The notes under the pieces are model-generated. The model was not told where the DNA came from. It searched no databases and saw nothing but the letters and a program-made list of their open reading frames with translations. The translations under genes and the position numbers were made by a program. A stretch of 15,562 bases of DNA, taken from contig DTYS01000116.1 in NCBI GenBank assembly GCA_012961755.1, forward strand, positions 1 to 15,562. Direction: 5' to 3'. Within the stretch, counting starts at the first letter, position 1, and the number at the start of each line of letters is the position of its first letter. This DNA is from Candidatus Latescibacterota bacterium (lineage in GTDB: Bacteria; Latescibacterota; 4484-107; B68-G9). Positions 1-7,891 of the stretch are shown here, in pieces.

Positions 1-2696
1 CTGTGGAGCTGGAGGCCGAAGCTTATGTTCACTGGAAATAAACCTAAGTACTTATCTGTCCTTGCATTAATGAGGAAGACCATCGTCCTTTCTCTGTAAC
101 TATTGTCCCGGTCCACATGGTCCACGAAGCGCATCGGGAGCCTCCCGAACCCCGATACACCCCACTGGAAGGTGCAGTCCGGCATGAACTCGAAGGAGAC
201 CTTAACTATGGGAGCAAAGAAGCTGATGAAGGAGGTAGGTCCACGTGCGCTCCTTCTCTCCTCCCTCCTGAGCATGTACTTGGCCCCCGCCCAAAGCCTA
301 AACCTGCTCCAGGAGAAGGTGTACTCGGCCCGGGAGACGAGGGAAAGTTTGGTAAAGAGATCGTCCTCTTGGGTCACCCCGCAGGGATCAGTGTAGGCGT
401 ACTGTCTGTTGATAAAGTGGACGAAGTGGGTCATAAACCTTAGAGACCTGAGGGGCCTGTAATCGATCCTTAAAAAGGATGTGTTTACCAGGCTCTTCTT
501 CATGGTAAGGGGGTCCCGGGGAGGTGGGTAGAGAGGGGAGGCTATGTTCATGCTGTCGTTAGGGCCTACTGAGAATTCGTACACGTCATCCCTTATCGTA
601 TCCATAACGTACTTAAAGTCATCTTTAAGTTCCAGGTCCAATGACCTATGGGGGAACCACGCCGCTTGCATGAGGGCGTAAACTGCCTTGGCCCTGCCCC
701 AGCCCGCTATCTCACGTACATAGTATCCACCTACGGAGGCCCTCTCAAGCCATGGAAGGGGCCTCAGGAGGGCCACGTACGCATGGAACCCCCTCTGATC
801 CCTCCTTATAGGATAGTCGGGATGGTCATCGTTTTCCCTGAAGTCTACGTAACCGTTGTTGTTGAAGTCCAGGCCGTAGACGAAGTCCGCGGGGTCGGAG
901 TTATAGAGGAGGAATGGTTGGGTCCAGTCCGGCACTCCGTTCCTGTCCCTGTCCGTGTCCGGGGAGTTATCCCCATCCATGTCCAACCCAGGATATACCC
1001 CTGAATATGCGTCCCCTCCGGAGTACCTATAGGGATATGCCCTTTGGAACCTCCCCTCGTCGTTGAGGGTGTCGTCGGCCCATATGTCGCCGTCGTCGTT
1101 ATCGGCTACTAAGGGGAACTCTTGGGTTACGGCGTCCGCTCCTTTGGACCCTCCCCTATCAGTGAAAAAGACCATCCCCCCTCTCCTGCTATCGTAACCT
1201 CCTCCGTAGTCCGGGTCCATCCTGAACAGCTCCCCGCCTAGCTCTACGTTGAGGAGCCCGATGTTCAGAGGTTTTACTACGCCTAAGTAGTAGGCCCAGC
1301 TTCCCTCCTGGGAGAGCTTACCCATGATCCCAAGAGAATCGTTCGCAAAGGGAAAGCGTGCTTCCCTAAGGTTATATACTATCTCCCCCCTTGCGAGCAC
1401 CTCCTCAGACTCGACCTTGAGGTCCATCCCTAAGGACGATTGTCCCACCGGTATCCCGTATTCGAACCTTACCCTCCTTACTTCGCCAAGTCCCGGGTTA
1501 CCCGGCGCCCTCGCCACAGTGTAGTACGGGATATCCTCTGAGGGCTTAAAGTCTAAGGGATAGTTCGGGCTTCCATAGTAACGCTTAGGATTGGAGGGGG
1601 AAGGCCACGACCTCTCCTCCCAGGCTGGGAATTTTCCGGAAGTGTTCAGGAACCTGTGGACTTGGCGCACACTTATCCTATAGTCCCCCGAGACCCTGGC
1701 CTCGAACACTGCCCTCTCCACAACATCCACGTCCGGGATGTCGAAGGTGAATTCTATACTTTCGCCCCCCTTGGCCTCCCAACGGTCCCCTACCCTCCTC
1801 CCAGAGATCGAGGGGACGAGCGAGGGTTCGTACTTAGCACCGGGCCCCACAGTGGGATAGGAAGTCAAAGTCACCCTTTTACCGTCCTTTCGAGCGTACA
1901 ACTTCAGCTTGACCTCGTAAGCACCAGCGACCGTTCCGTCCAAAGGCGCATCGCTCGTTATCCTTACATATATCCTTTCAGGGACCTCCATCTGGTAAGG
2001 CAGCGTTCCATGTAGGAAGCTCCCTCTTCCGGATTCCACGTCCACTTGATGTTGGTTGAGGAAAGTTGCTCCTAAGGTTACCGTCTCCGTCGTCTTAGAG
2101 TACCAACGTCCGCCGTAGAAAAGTACGGGACTCCACTCCCTCTGGTGGTGTAAGGTCGAAAACCTGCCCGCTGATCCCCTTGTGAAGAGCAGGGTGAACC
2201 CGTGACGTGGTGATTCTCCATCTATCCTTATCCCCTGCCACCTCGGCAGTTGGAGGGTGAGGGGAGTAAGGGTGGTACGGATGTTGTCCCCTAATATAAG
2301 CCCTACCTTCCATCCCCTATAGGTGTCCTGGGACACTACGAGGCTCCCGAAGAACCTGAAGAAGTATACCTTCCTCATAACATTGCTGACCTGGAGGCCC
2401 ATGCTGTCGGACCTGGTCTCGGTCCACCTTATAAGAGGGTATCCCCTGAATATGTGGTAACCCATACGGTCGTAAAGTTCGTAGGAGAGGGCACTCACCG
2501 GGGCAGTTTCGAATATGTGCTTCCCGTAGTTTATGTACCCTGGCCATATCCCCCTGTTGAGGAAGGAACGGAGGGGTCTTGCGGAAGGTTTAGTAGGTGT
2601 GAAAAGAGCTGAGGAAGGTCCATCCTGGCTCTGCGTGGGCCCCCAAAGGAGAAGTATAAGCAATGAGCCTGACAGATAGGACCTGAGCACGGGCAT
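1..2696 (-). CDS. Large secreted outer-membrane-type protein with Ca-binding loops (3' end outside window)
   Basis: One uninterrupted reading frame of 898 codons starts at ATG 2696 and leaves the window without a stop, so the C-terminus is missing. Residues 1-23 look like a signal peptide (Arg-5, then the hydrophobic run LSGSLLILLLWG, then TQS before QD). Residues 60-235 and those after about 400 are rich in alternating aromatic/polar strands, as in outer-membrane barrels. Residues 235-350 look like a beta-sandwich insert. An acidic segment follows: DNDDGDIWADD at 532-542, a thrombospondin-3-like DTDRDRNGVPD at 580-590, and a textbook EF-hand loop DFNNNGYVDFRE at 610-621. From these I infer a calcium-stabilised surface or outer-membrane protein. 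I do not recognise a named family. There is no strong Shine-Dalgarno sequence before the ATG, but the signal peptide begins exactly there. It lies 104 nt after rqcH and may be a separate transcription unit. Confidence 0.8.
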   Translation of the reverse strand, partial: MPVLRSYLSGSLLILLLWGPTQSQDGPSSALFTPTKPSARPLRSFLNRGIWPGYINYGKHIFETAPVSALSYELYDRMGYHIFRGYPLIRWTETRSDSMGLQVSNVMRKVYFFRFFGSLVVSQDTYRGWKVGLILGDNIRTTLTPLTLQLPRWQGIRIDGESPRHGFTLLFTRGSAGRFSTLHHQREWSPVLFYGGRWYSKTTETVTLGATFLNQHQVDVESGRGSFLHGTLPYQMEVPERIYVRITSDAPLDGTVAGAYEVKLKLYARKDGKRVTLTSYPTVGPGAKYEPSLVPSISGRRVGDRWEAKGGESIEFTFDIPDVDVVERAVFEARVSGDYRISVRQVHRFLNTSGKFPAWEERSWPSPSNPKRYYGSPNYPLDFKPSEDIPYYTVARAPGNPGLGEVRRVRFEYGIPVGQSSLGMDLKVESEEVLARGEIVYNLREARFPFANDSLGIMGKLSQEGSWAYYLGVVKPLNIGLLNVELGGELFRMDPDYGGGYDSRRGGMVFFTDRGGSKGADAVTQEFPLVADNDDGDIWADDTLNDEGRFQRAYPYRYSGGDAYSGVYPGLDMDGDNSPDTDRDRNGVPDWTQPFLLYNSDPADFVYGLDFNNNGYVDFRENDDHPDYPIRRDQRGFHAYVALLRPLPWLERASVGGYYVREIAGWGRAKAVYALMQAAWFPHRSLDLELKDDFKYVMDTIRDDVYEFSVGPNDSMNIASPLYPPPRDPLTMKKSLVNTSFLRIDYRPLRSLRFMTHFVHFINRQYAYTDPCGVTQEDDLFTKLSLVSRAEYTFSWSRFRLWAGAKYMLRREERRSARGPTSFISFFAPIVKVSFEFMPDCTFQWGVSGFGRLPMRFVDHVDRDNSYRERTMVFLINARTDKYLGLFPVNISFGLQLH

Positions 2697-2800
2697 AGTT
2701 CTCTTATTTTGATTTTCGCATTGAGGCAAGGAGCTATGGAGGTAAGGGCTTTTTATTGACTTGTCAAGACTTTAATGTCATCTACGAAAGATCTAACCCG
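2697..2800 (-). other. 104-nt intergenic region before the large outer-membrane protein gene
   Basis: This is the longest gap between genes in the window. On the minus strand it contains TTGACA (2767-2762), and TTGACG (2804-2799) straddles the rqcH stop. Neither has a good -10 hexamer 15 to 19 nt downstream. TTGAC and GTCAA around 2756-2767 form a short inverted pair. A promoter for the downstream gene is likely to be here, given the gap, but the sequence does not pin it down. Confidence 0.35.
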
Positions 2801-2810
2801 TCAAGATCTT
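2788..2810 (-). repeat. Inverted repeat over the rqcH stop codon (weak terminator candidate)
   Basis: Seven-base arms AAGATCT and AGATCTT flank a 9-nt loop that contains the rqcH TGA stop. On the minus strand the second arm runs into only three Ts, then CG. The stem has two G:C pairs and there is no real U-tract, so as an intrinsic terminator it is weak. It may simply be chance, or a mild 3'-end structure for the rqcH transcript. Confidence 0.25.
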
Positions 2811-4459
2811 CCTGAGGTATCGGGTACTCTGGGCTCGACGAAGAGCGTCCTCCCCCTCGTTACGATCACCTCGCCGGGTCTTGCCCCTTTGGGCCTCCTG
2901 AGGTACTTCACTTGCGTACACGTAACGGGGACCACCCCGGACGTCTTAGCCTTGCTGTAGTACGCCGCTATCCCAGCCACCTTCTCCAAAACTTCCGTCG
3001 AAGGTTCTTTCTTCTCCCCCCTCCTGAGCACCACGTGTGCTCCGGAAGCCCCGTATACGTGGAACCAAAGGTCTTCGGGTAAGGCGCGTCTCAAGAGCCT
3101 GTCGTTTTCCTCTCCGTCCCTCCCGACGAGGACCTCCCAGCCGTCTATCTCGTACCTCCTGAACCCCCGGACTTCCTCCCTCCCCTTCCTCCTTCCACCC
3201 TCCCTGAGGAGACCTCCCAGCTTCCTCGTGAACTCCTCTAATTCCTCCAGGTTCCCCACCTCCTCCAGCTCCCTCAGGTACCCTTCAAGCTTTTCTATTT
3301 CTTCGAGCGTCTCCTTCCTCCTTCCTGGAAGCACCCCGAGGGCGGTCTGGGCTTTCTTGGCCGATGTGAAGTATCTGGCCATGTTCTCGGCAGGGGAGAG
3401 CTTCGGGTCCAGCTCGACCTTCACCTTCCTCTCCGGGTCCTCGAAGGAGGGGAGCAAGACTTCGTTCGCTCCCCTGGGTACCTCGTGGAGGTTGGCCGCC
3501 AGAAGTTCTCCTTTGTTCCTGAACTCCTCGGCCCTCCTTGCCCGGACCATGTCTCCCTCTATCGCCTCAAGCCTCCTCCTTCTGGACCTGAGCAAGGACT
3601 TGAGCCTGCGCCTTACCTCGGCTCTATCCCTCTCCAGCCTGCTCGTCCTCACCTTCCTTTTGAATACCTCAGAGATGGCCATGCTCAGGCTAGGGGCAGC
3701 TCTGCTCCTTAGGGCTCGAAGCGGCCTGTACCCTATGAAGTCCTCCGGTTCATCCCTTCCGTCAAGTATCAGATACCCACCCCGCTCGGGAGGTCCATCG
3801 TAAAGTTCCCTCGCAGCTTCCAGTAACCTAACCCAACCTTTGAACCCCGAAGGGGGGACCTCCGGATCGACATTTGAAAGGCCGAGCACGGCCTCCGCGG
3901 TGTTAACGTCCGCACAAGAAAGCACCTTGGAAAGGGCCGTCCTCAGGTCCGGATATGCCAGACATCTCGTCCTGAAATCCTCTATAGACGTGACCTCCGG
4001 ATCAAGCCTACCGGAGGGACCCGGAGGGAAGTAGGACCTCCCGGGAAACGTTCCCCTGCTCCTTATCCTCCTGAGAGCTTCCAAGATCTTCCCTTCTCCG
4101 TCCAGGAGCACTACATCACCGTGGGGCATAAGCTCGGCCACGAGCCTGTATTCTATCTTGTCCCCCAAGGGGCCCCTCTTCTCCAACCTCCACTCCAGGA
4201 CCCTGTCCTGCGAGGGAAGGATAACCTCACTGCACACAGCTCCCCTCACGGCTTCCCAGGTAGACCTGGCACCTAGGGGGACGTCCTCCACCAAAAACGT
4301 CCAAGGGAACCCTAACTCAGCGGAGAAGATGACGACCGAACCCCCGAACTCTACGTACAACCCCCCTTCCGCCTTCAGGACCTTTCCCACCTTCCCTCCG
4401 ACCGTGGCCTCCGAGAGCTCCCTCACGAGCGTCTTCAGCGTCGGGTAGTCGTACCCCAT
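2801..4459 (-). CDS. rqcH: RqcH, NFACT-family ribosome quality-control protein
   Basis: RqcH binds 50S subunits that carry obstructed peptidyl-tRNA and recruits tRNA-Ala to add C-terminal alanine tails, which mark stalled chains for degradation. The 552-residue length fits the family. Residues 1-240 are the NFACT-N part; Asp85-Arg86 in LPSQDRVLEW match the Asp-Arg pair required for tailing in Bacillus subtilis RqcH (D97/R98). A highly charged coiled-coil region spans about 265-430. NFACT-R covers about 435-545, with DLWFHVYGASGAHVVLR at 463-479 and VKYLRRPKGARPGEV at 517-531. The ATG overlaps the last 25 nt of livH. A purine-rich GAAGGG lies just 2 nt upstream, so initiation probably depends on coupling; an in-frame TGA directly upstream rules out a longer start. 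Its place at the end of an aromatic-acid operon is unusual. Confidence 0.93.
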   Translation of the reverse strand: MGYDYPTLKTLVRELSEATVGGKVGKVLKAEGGLYVEFGGSVVIFSAELGFPWTFLVEDVPLGARSTWEAVRGAVCSEVILPSQDRVLEWRLEKRGPLGDKIEYRLVAELMPHGDVVLLDGEGKILEALRRIRSRGTFPGRSYFPPGPSGRLDPEVTSIEDFRTRCLAYPDLRTALSKVLSCADVNTAEAVLGLSNVDPEVPPSGFKGWVRLLEAARELYDGPPERGGYLILDGRDEPEDFIGYRPLRALRSRAAPSLSMAISEVFKRKVRTSRLERDRAEVRRRLKSLLRSRRRRLEAIEGDMVRARRAEEFRNKGELLAANLHEVPRGANEVLLPSFEDPERKVKVELDPKLSPAENMARYFTSAKKAQTALGVLPGRRKETLEEIEKLEGYLRELEEVGNLEELEEFTRKLGGLLREGGRRKGREEVRGFRRYEIDGWEVLVGRDGEENDRLLRRALPEDLWFHVYGASGAHVVLRRGEKKEPSTEVLEKVAGIAAYYSKAKTSGVVPVTCTQVKYLRRPKGARPGEVIVTRGRTLFVEPRVPDTSGRS

Positions 4460-5307
4460 ATCCCTTCAGGCCTGAAACATAGAACCGCTAAAAGCGCTAC
4501 CAGGGCCACGGCATCCTTGTAGTGCGAGGATACGAGCCCCGCGCTCAGCGACTCTAAAGCTCCTATCATAAGCCCGGCGGCGAAGGCCCCATTGGGGTTA
4601 CCGAGTCCCCCTAAGATTGCCGCGCTGAACCCCTTGAGCCCGAATAAGGTCCCTTGCTGGTAGTCCATGAGGGTTATGGGGGTGACCACGACCCCTCCGG
4701 CAGCCCCTATCCCCGCGCTCAGGGTGAAGGAGAGCAGAACTATCCTGTCCACAGGTATCCCGGTGAGCCTCGCCGCTGTCCTGTTGGAGGCGCAGGCCCT
4801 CATGGCCTTACCCAGGAGGGTATAGCAAAGGAAGAGGTGGAGACAGATCGTTATAACTAAGGCAGTACCGAGCACCCACAGGGTCTGTGGATGGAGCGCG
4901 GCTCCGAGAAACTTTACGGGACGCTCCCCGGAGAACGCCTTCAAATATACCGTCTGCTTACCCCAGAGGAACATAGCAGCTCCCCTGAAGAGTATGGAGC
5001 CAGCTATCGTTATCATTATCAGGCTCAGGATCTGAGGGGACCTTAGGGGATGTATACAGAGCCTCTCGAAGCTCGCCCCCAACGCGGCCACGAGCGCCAC
5101 GCTCAGTACGAAGCTGACCCAGAGGGGGAAACCCGCCCCTGCAAGCCAGGCCGCTGTCATGCCGCCCAGCATTACGAACTCTCCCTGGGCGAAGTTTATG
5201 ATACCCGTTGCGTTATAGATGAGGTTGAAGCCCAAGGCGGTGAGGGCATATATGCTCCCCACCGTGATCCCGCTGAAGAGGAGCTGAAGTAGGACGCTTG
5301 TCGACAT
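4435..5307 (-). CDS. livH: LivH-type branched-chain/aromatic amino acid ABC transporter permease
   Basis: This inner-membrane permease is one half of the translocation channel of a Liv/HAAT-family ABC importer. The 290 residues contain about eight hydrophobic segments. Family hallmarks are GFNLIYNATGIINFAQGEF near 26-44, the cytoplasmic coupling loop GKAMRACASNRTAARLTGI at 166-184, and GLKGFSAAILGGLGNPNGA at 223-241. The start has AGGGGAAGG just upstream, 19 nt after the livJ stop. The partner permease livM and ATPases livG/livF are not next to it: the next gene is rqcH, which overlaps its 3' end. The transporter must therefore be completed from another locus, or the operon has been broken. 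Family call is firm; the substrate is inferred from paaK and the ACT gene upstream. Confidence 0.93.
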   Translation of the reverse strand: MSTSVLLQLLFSGITVGSIYALTALGFNLIYNATGIINFAQGEFVMLGGMTAAWLAGAGFPLWVSFVLSVALVAALGASFERLCIHPLRSPQILSLIMITIAGSILFRGAAMFLWGKQTVYLKAFSGERPVKFLGAALHPQTLWVLGTALVITICLHLFLCYTLLGKAMRACASNRTAARLTGIPVDRIVLLSFTLSAGIGAAGGVVVTPITLMDYQQGTLFGLKGFSAAILGGLGNPNGAFAAGLMIGALESLSAGLVSSHYKDAVALVALLAVLCFRPEGIWGTTTRR

Positions 5308-5326
5308 CCTTCCCCTAAGTATACCG

Positions 5327-6472
5327 TCAGTCCTCCAACAGAGTGAACCTTCCCTTCCTCACCGTGAGGATAGCGAAGGCGTCCTTCGTGAGGCCGTTGT
5401 GGTCCTTCGGGGAGAAGTTAAATATCCCCCCAGTTCCCACAAACCCCTTAACATGCTCTATGTAGTCCCTTATCTTCGCCCTGTCCGGTCCTACCTCCTT
5501 GAGGGCGTTTATCACGAGCCAAAAGGCATCGTAGGCGTGTCCCCCGAACGTGCTGACGGGTTCCTTGAACTTCCTCTCGTACGCCCTCTTGTACTCCATG
5601 AGTACCTTCTTCTGGGGATGGTCGTCCGGGAGCTGTTCAGCTATCAGGAGCCTTCCGCAGGGGAATATCACCCCCTCTGCCGCCTCACCGGCAGCCTTTA
5701 CGTACTTTATGTTCCCAAAGCCGTGGCTTTGGTAAAGTGGTATAGTCATCCCCAACTGCCTCATATTCTTGGGGACTATAGACTGGGCCGGCACTATGGA
5801 CCAGTTCACGACGGCCCGAGCTCCCGAGGCCTTTATCCTGGTAAGCTGGGGGGTCATGTCGGTATCCCTGGGGCCATAAGTCTCGTCCGCAACTATCTCT
5901 ATCCCGAACTTGGAGGCATACTTTTTGAGCTGTTTCCTCCCCTGCGCCCCGAATCCCGTGGTGCCCGTGAGGATCGCTATCCTGGTTATGCCGCGCTCCT
6001 TCATGTGCTCGTATATCCTTATCACCGCGTCGCTGTCCTTTTGAGGGGTCTTGAAGACCCACCTCCTCTTCTCGGGAGGGGAGACTATGGCCTCGGCAGC
6101 GGCACAAGAGATGAGGGGTACTTTGGCCCTCTCAACTATGGGGACCACGGCCAACGTGGTCCCGCTCCTTGAGGGACCCACTATCGCCAGTACCTTATCC
6201 TTGTTTATGAGCTTGTTGACAGCGTTCACGGTCCTGGTCTCATCCCCAGCCGTGTCCTCTATGATGAGCTCAAGGGGATGGCCGTTTATCCCCCCCTCCT
6301 TGTTGACCTGCTCGGCTATCATCTGGACCGTGTTCCTCTCGGGCTCACCTAGCCAGGAGGCAGGTCCCGTTATCGCAAACACCGCCCCTACCTTGTAAGG
6401 CTCCTTCTTCGCATGAGCACCGGAGATGGCCAAGCATACCGCCAACAGCAACATCAACCCCTTCCGAAACAT
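5327..6472 (-). CDS. livJ: LivJ/LivK-type periplasmic substrate-binding protein
   Basis: This is a periplasmic binding protein (type I fold, Peripla_BP_6) that would deliver ligand to the LivH permease. The 381-residue protein has a signal peptide ending about at AHA-21 (MFRKGLMLLLAVCLAISGAH...). Family features are KVGAVFAITGPASWLGEPE near 27-45, VNKEGGINGHPLELIIEDT near 56-74, VGPSRSGTT near 98-106, and GGHAYDAFWLVINAL near 315-329. A strong AAGGAGGGGG precedes ATG 6472. The gene sits 14 nt after the porin-like gene and 19 nt before livH. Relatives in PaaK/ACT clusters are usually annotated as branched-chain amino acid carriers, but their ligands may be aromatic acids. The ligand cannot be read from the sequence. 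Confidence 0.92.
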   Translation of the reverse strand: MFRKGLMLLLAVCLAISGAHAKKEPYKVGAVFAITGPASWLGEPERNTVQMIAEQVNKEGGINGHPLELIIEDTAGDETRTVNAVNKLINKDKVLAIVGPSRSGTTLAVVPIVERAKVPLISCAAAEAIVSPPEKRRWVFKTPQKDSDAVIRIYEHMKERGITRIAILTGTTGFGAQGRKQLKKYASKFGIEIVADETYGPRDTDMTPQLTRIKASGARAVVNWSIVPAQSIVPKNMRQLGMTIPLYQSHGFGNIKYVKAAGEAAEGVIFPCGRLLIAEQLPDDHPQKKVLMEYKRAYERKFKEPVSTFGGHAYDAFWLVINALKEVGPDRAKIRDYIEHVKGFVGTGGIFNFSPKDHNGLTKDAFAILTVRKGRFTLLED

Positions 6473-6486
6473 ATCCCCCTCCTTAC

Positions 6487-7815
6487 TTAGAAGTTAAAGA
6501 CGAACTGTGAGCGTATACCCCAGGCGGGGTCCCCTGGGGTCATATCCTTCACGTAATCCCCCGGTATCACATACCCTAAGATGAACTGATAGGAGAAGTT
6601 TTTGTAAAGCTTACAATTGATCACGCTGTCTATCTCGTATCCGAAGGTGGAGAACTTATCGGTGTCCGCTGGGTTGTACCCCTCCAGATGCCCTAGATAT
6701 ATCAACGCCTCCTGACCACTCAGACGCCACCGAGGGAGCTTCCAGTTGAGCCCCACCTTAGCATAGATCGTGGCCTCGAGTCCTGGGGCTAAGGGCTCCA
6801 TCATGGCCTGGGTGTGCCTGCCAAATCGTGAGCTGTTCCATCTCCAGTGTATGAACCTATACTCGTACGCCCATGCGTAAGGGTAGAAGGGTCCCGGAGG
6901 AAGGTAAGCTTCTATCTTATCCGCAGTGGTCGGATCGTCCCCCGAGCCCCATCCGAACTCCAAGAATCCATGTCCCTTGGGGCAGCAGATCCTAGCCATG
7001 AAGAAGTACCCCGCCACATCTGTGTCCACCTTATCCTTGCCCCAGAGGTATCCGAACTCTGTCTTGTACTTCAAGACCGCCAACCGTCCTTCGACCGCAA
7101 CCCCGAGGTTGTAGGAGCTTTTGACGACGCCTGCGGTATCGGGGCCAGAGGCGTCCTCAAAATACGCCCCAAAGACGCTGAAACACTGTCCCCCAAGCTT
7201 TCTCTTGGCTTTCAAGTAGTAGATGTTAGCATCGTCGTTCGGTTCCTTTGCCCGGATCCCTTCGTAAAGCTTCACGGCCCCCGCCTGAAGCTTTATATAG
7301 GGAAGCTCGGCCTTCCCCACAAGCGCGAAGGTCCTATTGGGATAGGTGTTAAGGTAAAGTCCGTTCTCCCCGAGCTTCAGAGGTTGTTTCCCTATCCTTA
7401 CGGAAGCGGGCCAAGGAAGCGGCAGGTCCACCTCCCCCCAGGCCTGCATTAAGCTCATCTCCCACTGTTCGTCCTCGGTGTACGGGGGAGGAAGGCGCAA
7501 AGGTTTATCGCCCACTTCATCCCTCAACTGCGGGTTGACCTCCAGATCGCCGTAATTCCCTATCCCGTAGATGGTCCTGGACAGTTCGAAACACCCCCTT
7601 ACGTGCTCGGTGGGGGAAAACTTCAAAGTCAACGACAAGTTCCCGAACCAGTTCTGACGGTTGAGGGAACTCAACTTATTGTCCTTGTCGAAGTCCAGGT
7701 CGTACCACCTGCCGCGGTAAATTATCCTCCCGGATATATCTACCTTCTTCTCCATCCCGGAGCTCGTCCCGAGGAACCCTAGGACAAGGCATACGGACAG
7801 CAACAGATGTTTCAT
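6487..7815 (-). CDS. Porin-like outer-membrane beta-barrel (alginate-export-like)
   Basis: The 442 residues begin with a clear signal peptide (MKHLLLSVCLVLGFLGTSSG). The mature part is made of alternating amphipathic strands, and the protein ends in QFVFNF with a C-terminal phenylalanine, the usual recognition signal for barrel assembly by BamA. RIGKQPLKLGENG at 140-152 resembles the strand-loop of alginate-export/Gram-negative porin families; this is a similarity judged by eye. It probably forms a passive or substrate-specific outer-membrane channel. It lies between the ACT gene and livJ, so it could be the outer-membrane step of the same uptake route. GGGGGAG precedes ATG 7815, and a promoter sits in the preceding gap. 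Confidence 0.8.
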   Translation of the reverse strand: MKHLLLSVCLVLGFLGTSSGMEKKVDISGRIIYRGRWYDLDFDKDNKLSSLNRQNWFGNLSLTLKFSPTEHVRGCFELSRTIYGIGNYGDLEVNPQLRDEVGDKPLRLPPPYTEDEQWEMSLMQAWGEVDLPLPWPASVRIGKQPLKLGENGLYLNTYPNRTFALVGKAELPYIKLQAGAVKLYEGIRAKEPNDDANIYYLKAKRKLGGQCFSVFGAYFEDASGPDTAGVVKSSYNLGVAVEGRLAVLKYKTEFGYLWGKDKVDTDVAGYFFMARICCPKGHGFLEFGWGSGDDPTTADKIEAYLPPGPFYPYAWAYEYRFIHWRWNSSRFGRHTQAMMEPLAPGLEATIYAKVGLNWKLPRWRLSGQEALIYLGHLEGYNPADTDKFSTFGYEIDSVINCKLYKNFSYQFILGYVIPGDYVKDMTPGDPAWGIRSQFVFNF

Positions 7816-7837
7816 CTTCTCCCCCTTTGGCTTAAGG

Positions 7838-7865
7838 ATTACACTTTGTCTACTACCACTGTAAA
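7838..7865 (-). promoter_or_regulatory. Internal sigma70-type promoter before the porin-livJ-livH genes
   Basis: On the minus strand, -35 TTTACA (7865-7860) and -10 TGTAAT (7843-7838) are separated by 16 nt, each one mismatch from consensus. Transcription would start near 7831, leaving about a 15-nt leader with GGGGGAG before ATG 7815. This is the widest gap inside the operon (75 nt), which supports a real internal promoter. Short arms TTACA and TGTAA overlap the two hexamers and could form a small operator. Confidence 0.5.
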
Positions 7866-7880
7866 CATTACCTCATAGGC

Positions 7881-7891
7881 ATCACCTCCTT
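7881..7891 (-). other. Extended Shine-Dalgarno sequence not attached to a recognisable gene
   Basis: AAGGAGGTGAT on the minus strand is a perfect 11-nt complement of the 16S rRNA 3' tail (ATCACCTCCTT). It overlaps the last base of the ACT gene's stop region. The first well-spaced ATG (7876, 8 nt after GGAGG) opens only ATG-AGG-TAA. The porin start is about 70 nt away and has its own ribosome binding site. It may promote reinitiation or hold ribosomes, or it may be a relic of a lost gene. Confidence 0.55.

Noticed and set aside
648..2015. Several plus- and minus-strand frames of 70-120 codons in the first 2.7 kb, suggesting a gene-poor or decayed region
   Set aside because: A single uninterrupted minus-strand frame from 2696 to the window edge, with a signal peptide and coherent protein character, explains the whole region.
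2762..2804. TTGACA and TTGACG hexamers as the promoter of the large outer-membrane protein gene
   Set aside because: Neither has a -10 hexamer with more than about three matches at 15 to 19 nt, so no specific promoter can be called.
5399..6172. 257-codon open frame on the plus strand
   Set aside because: It is the antisense shadow of livJ, which has a signal peptide and clear family motifs; the plus-strand product has no recognisable domain.
6847..7452. 201-codon plus-strand frame
   Set aside because: It is antisense to the porin-like gene, which has a signal peptide and a terminal barrel signal; the frame reflects codon bias.
7839..7868. Nine-residue leader peptide frame (MFTVVVDKV) before the porin
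   Set aside because: It coincides with the -35 to -10 span of a good promoter, so the apparent frame is more simply explained as promoter sequence.
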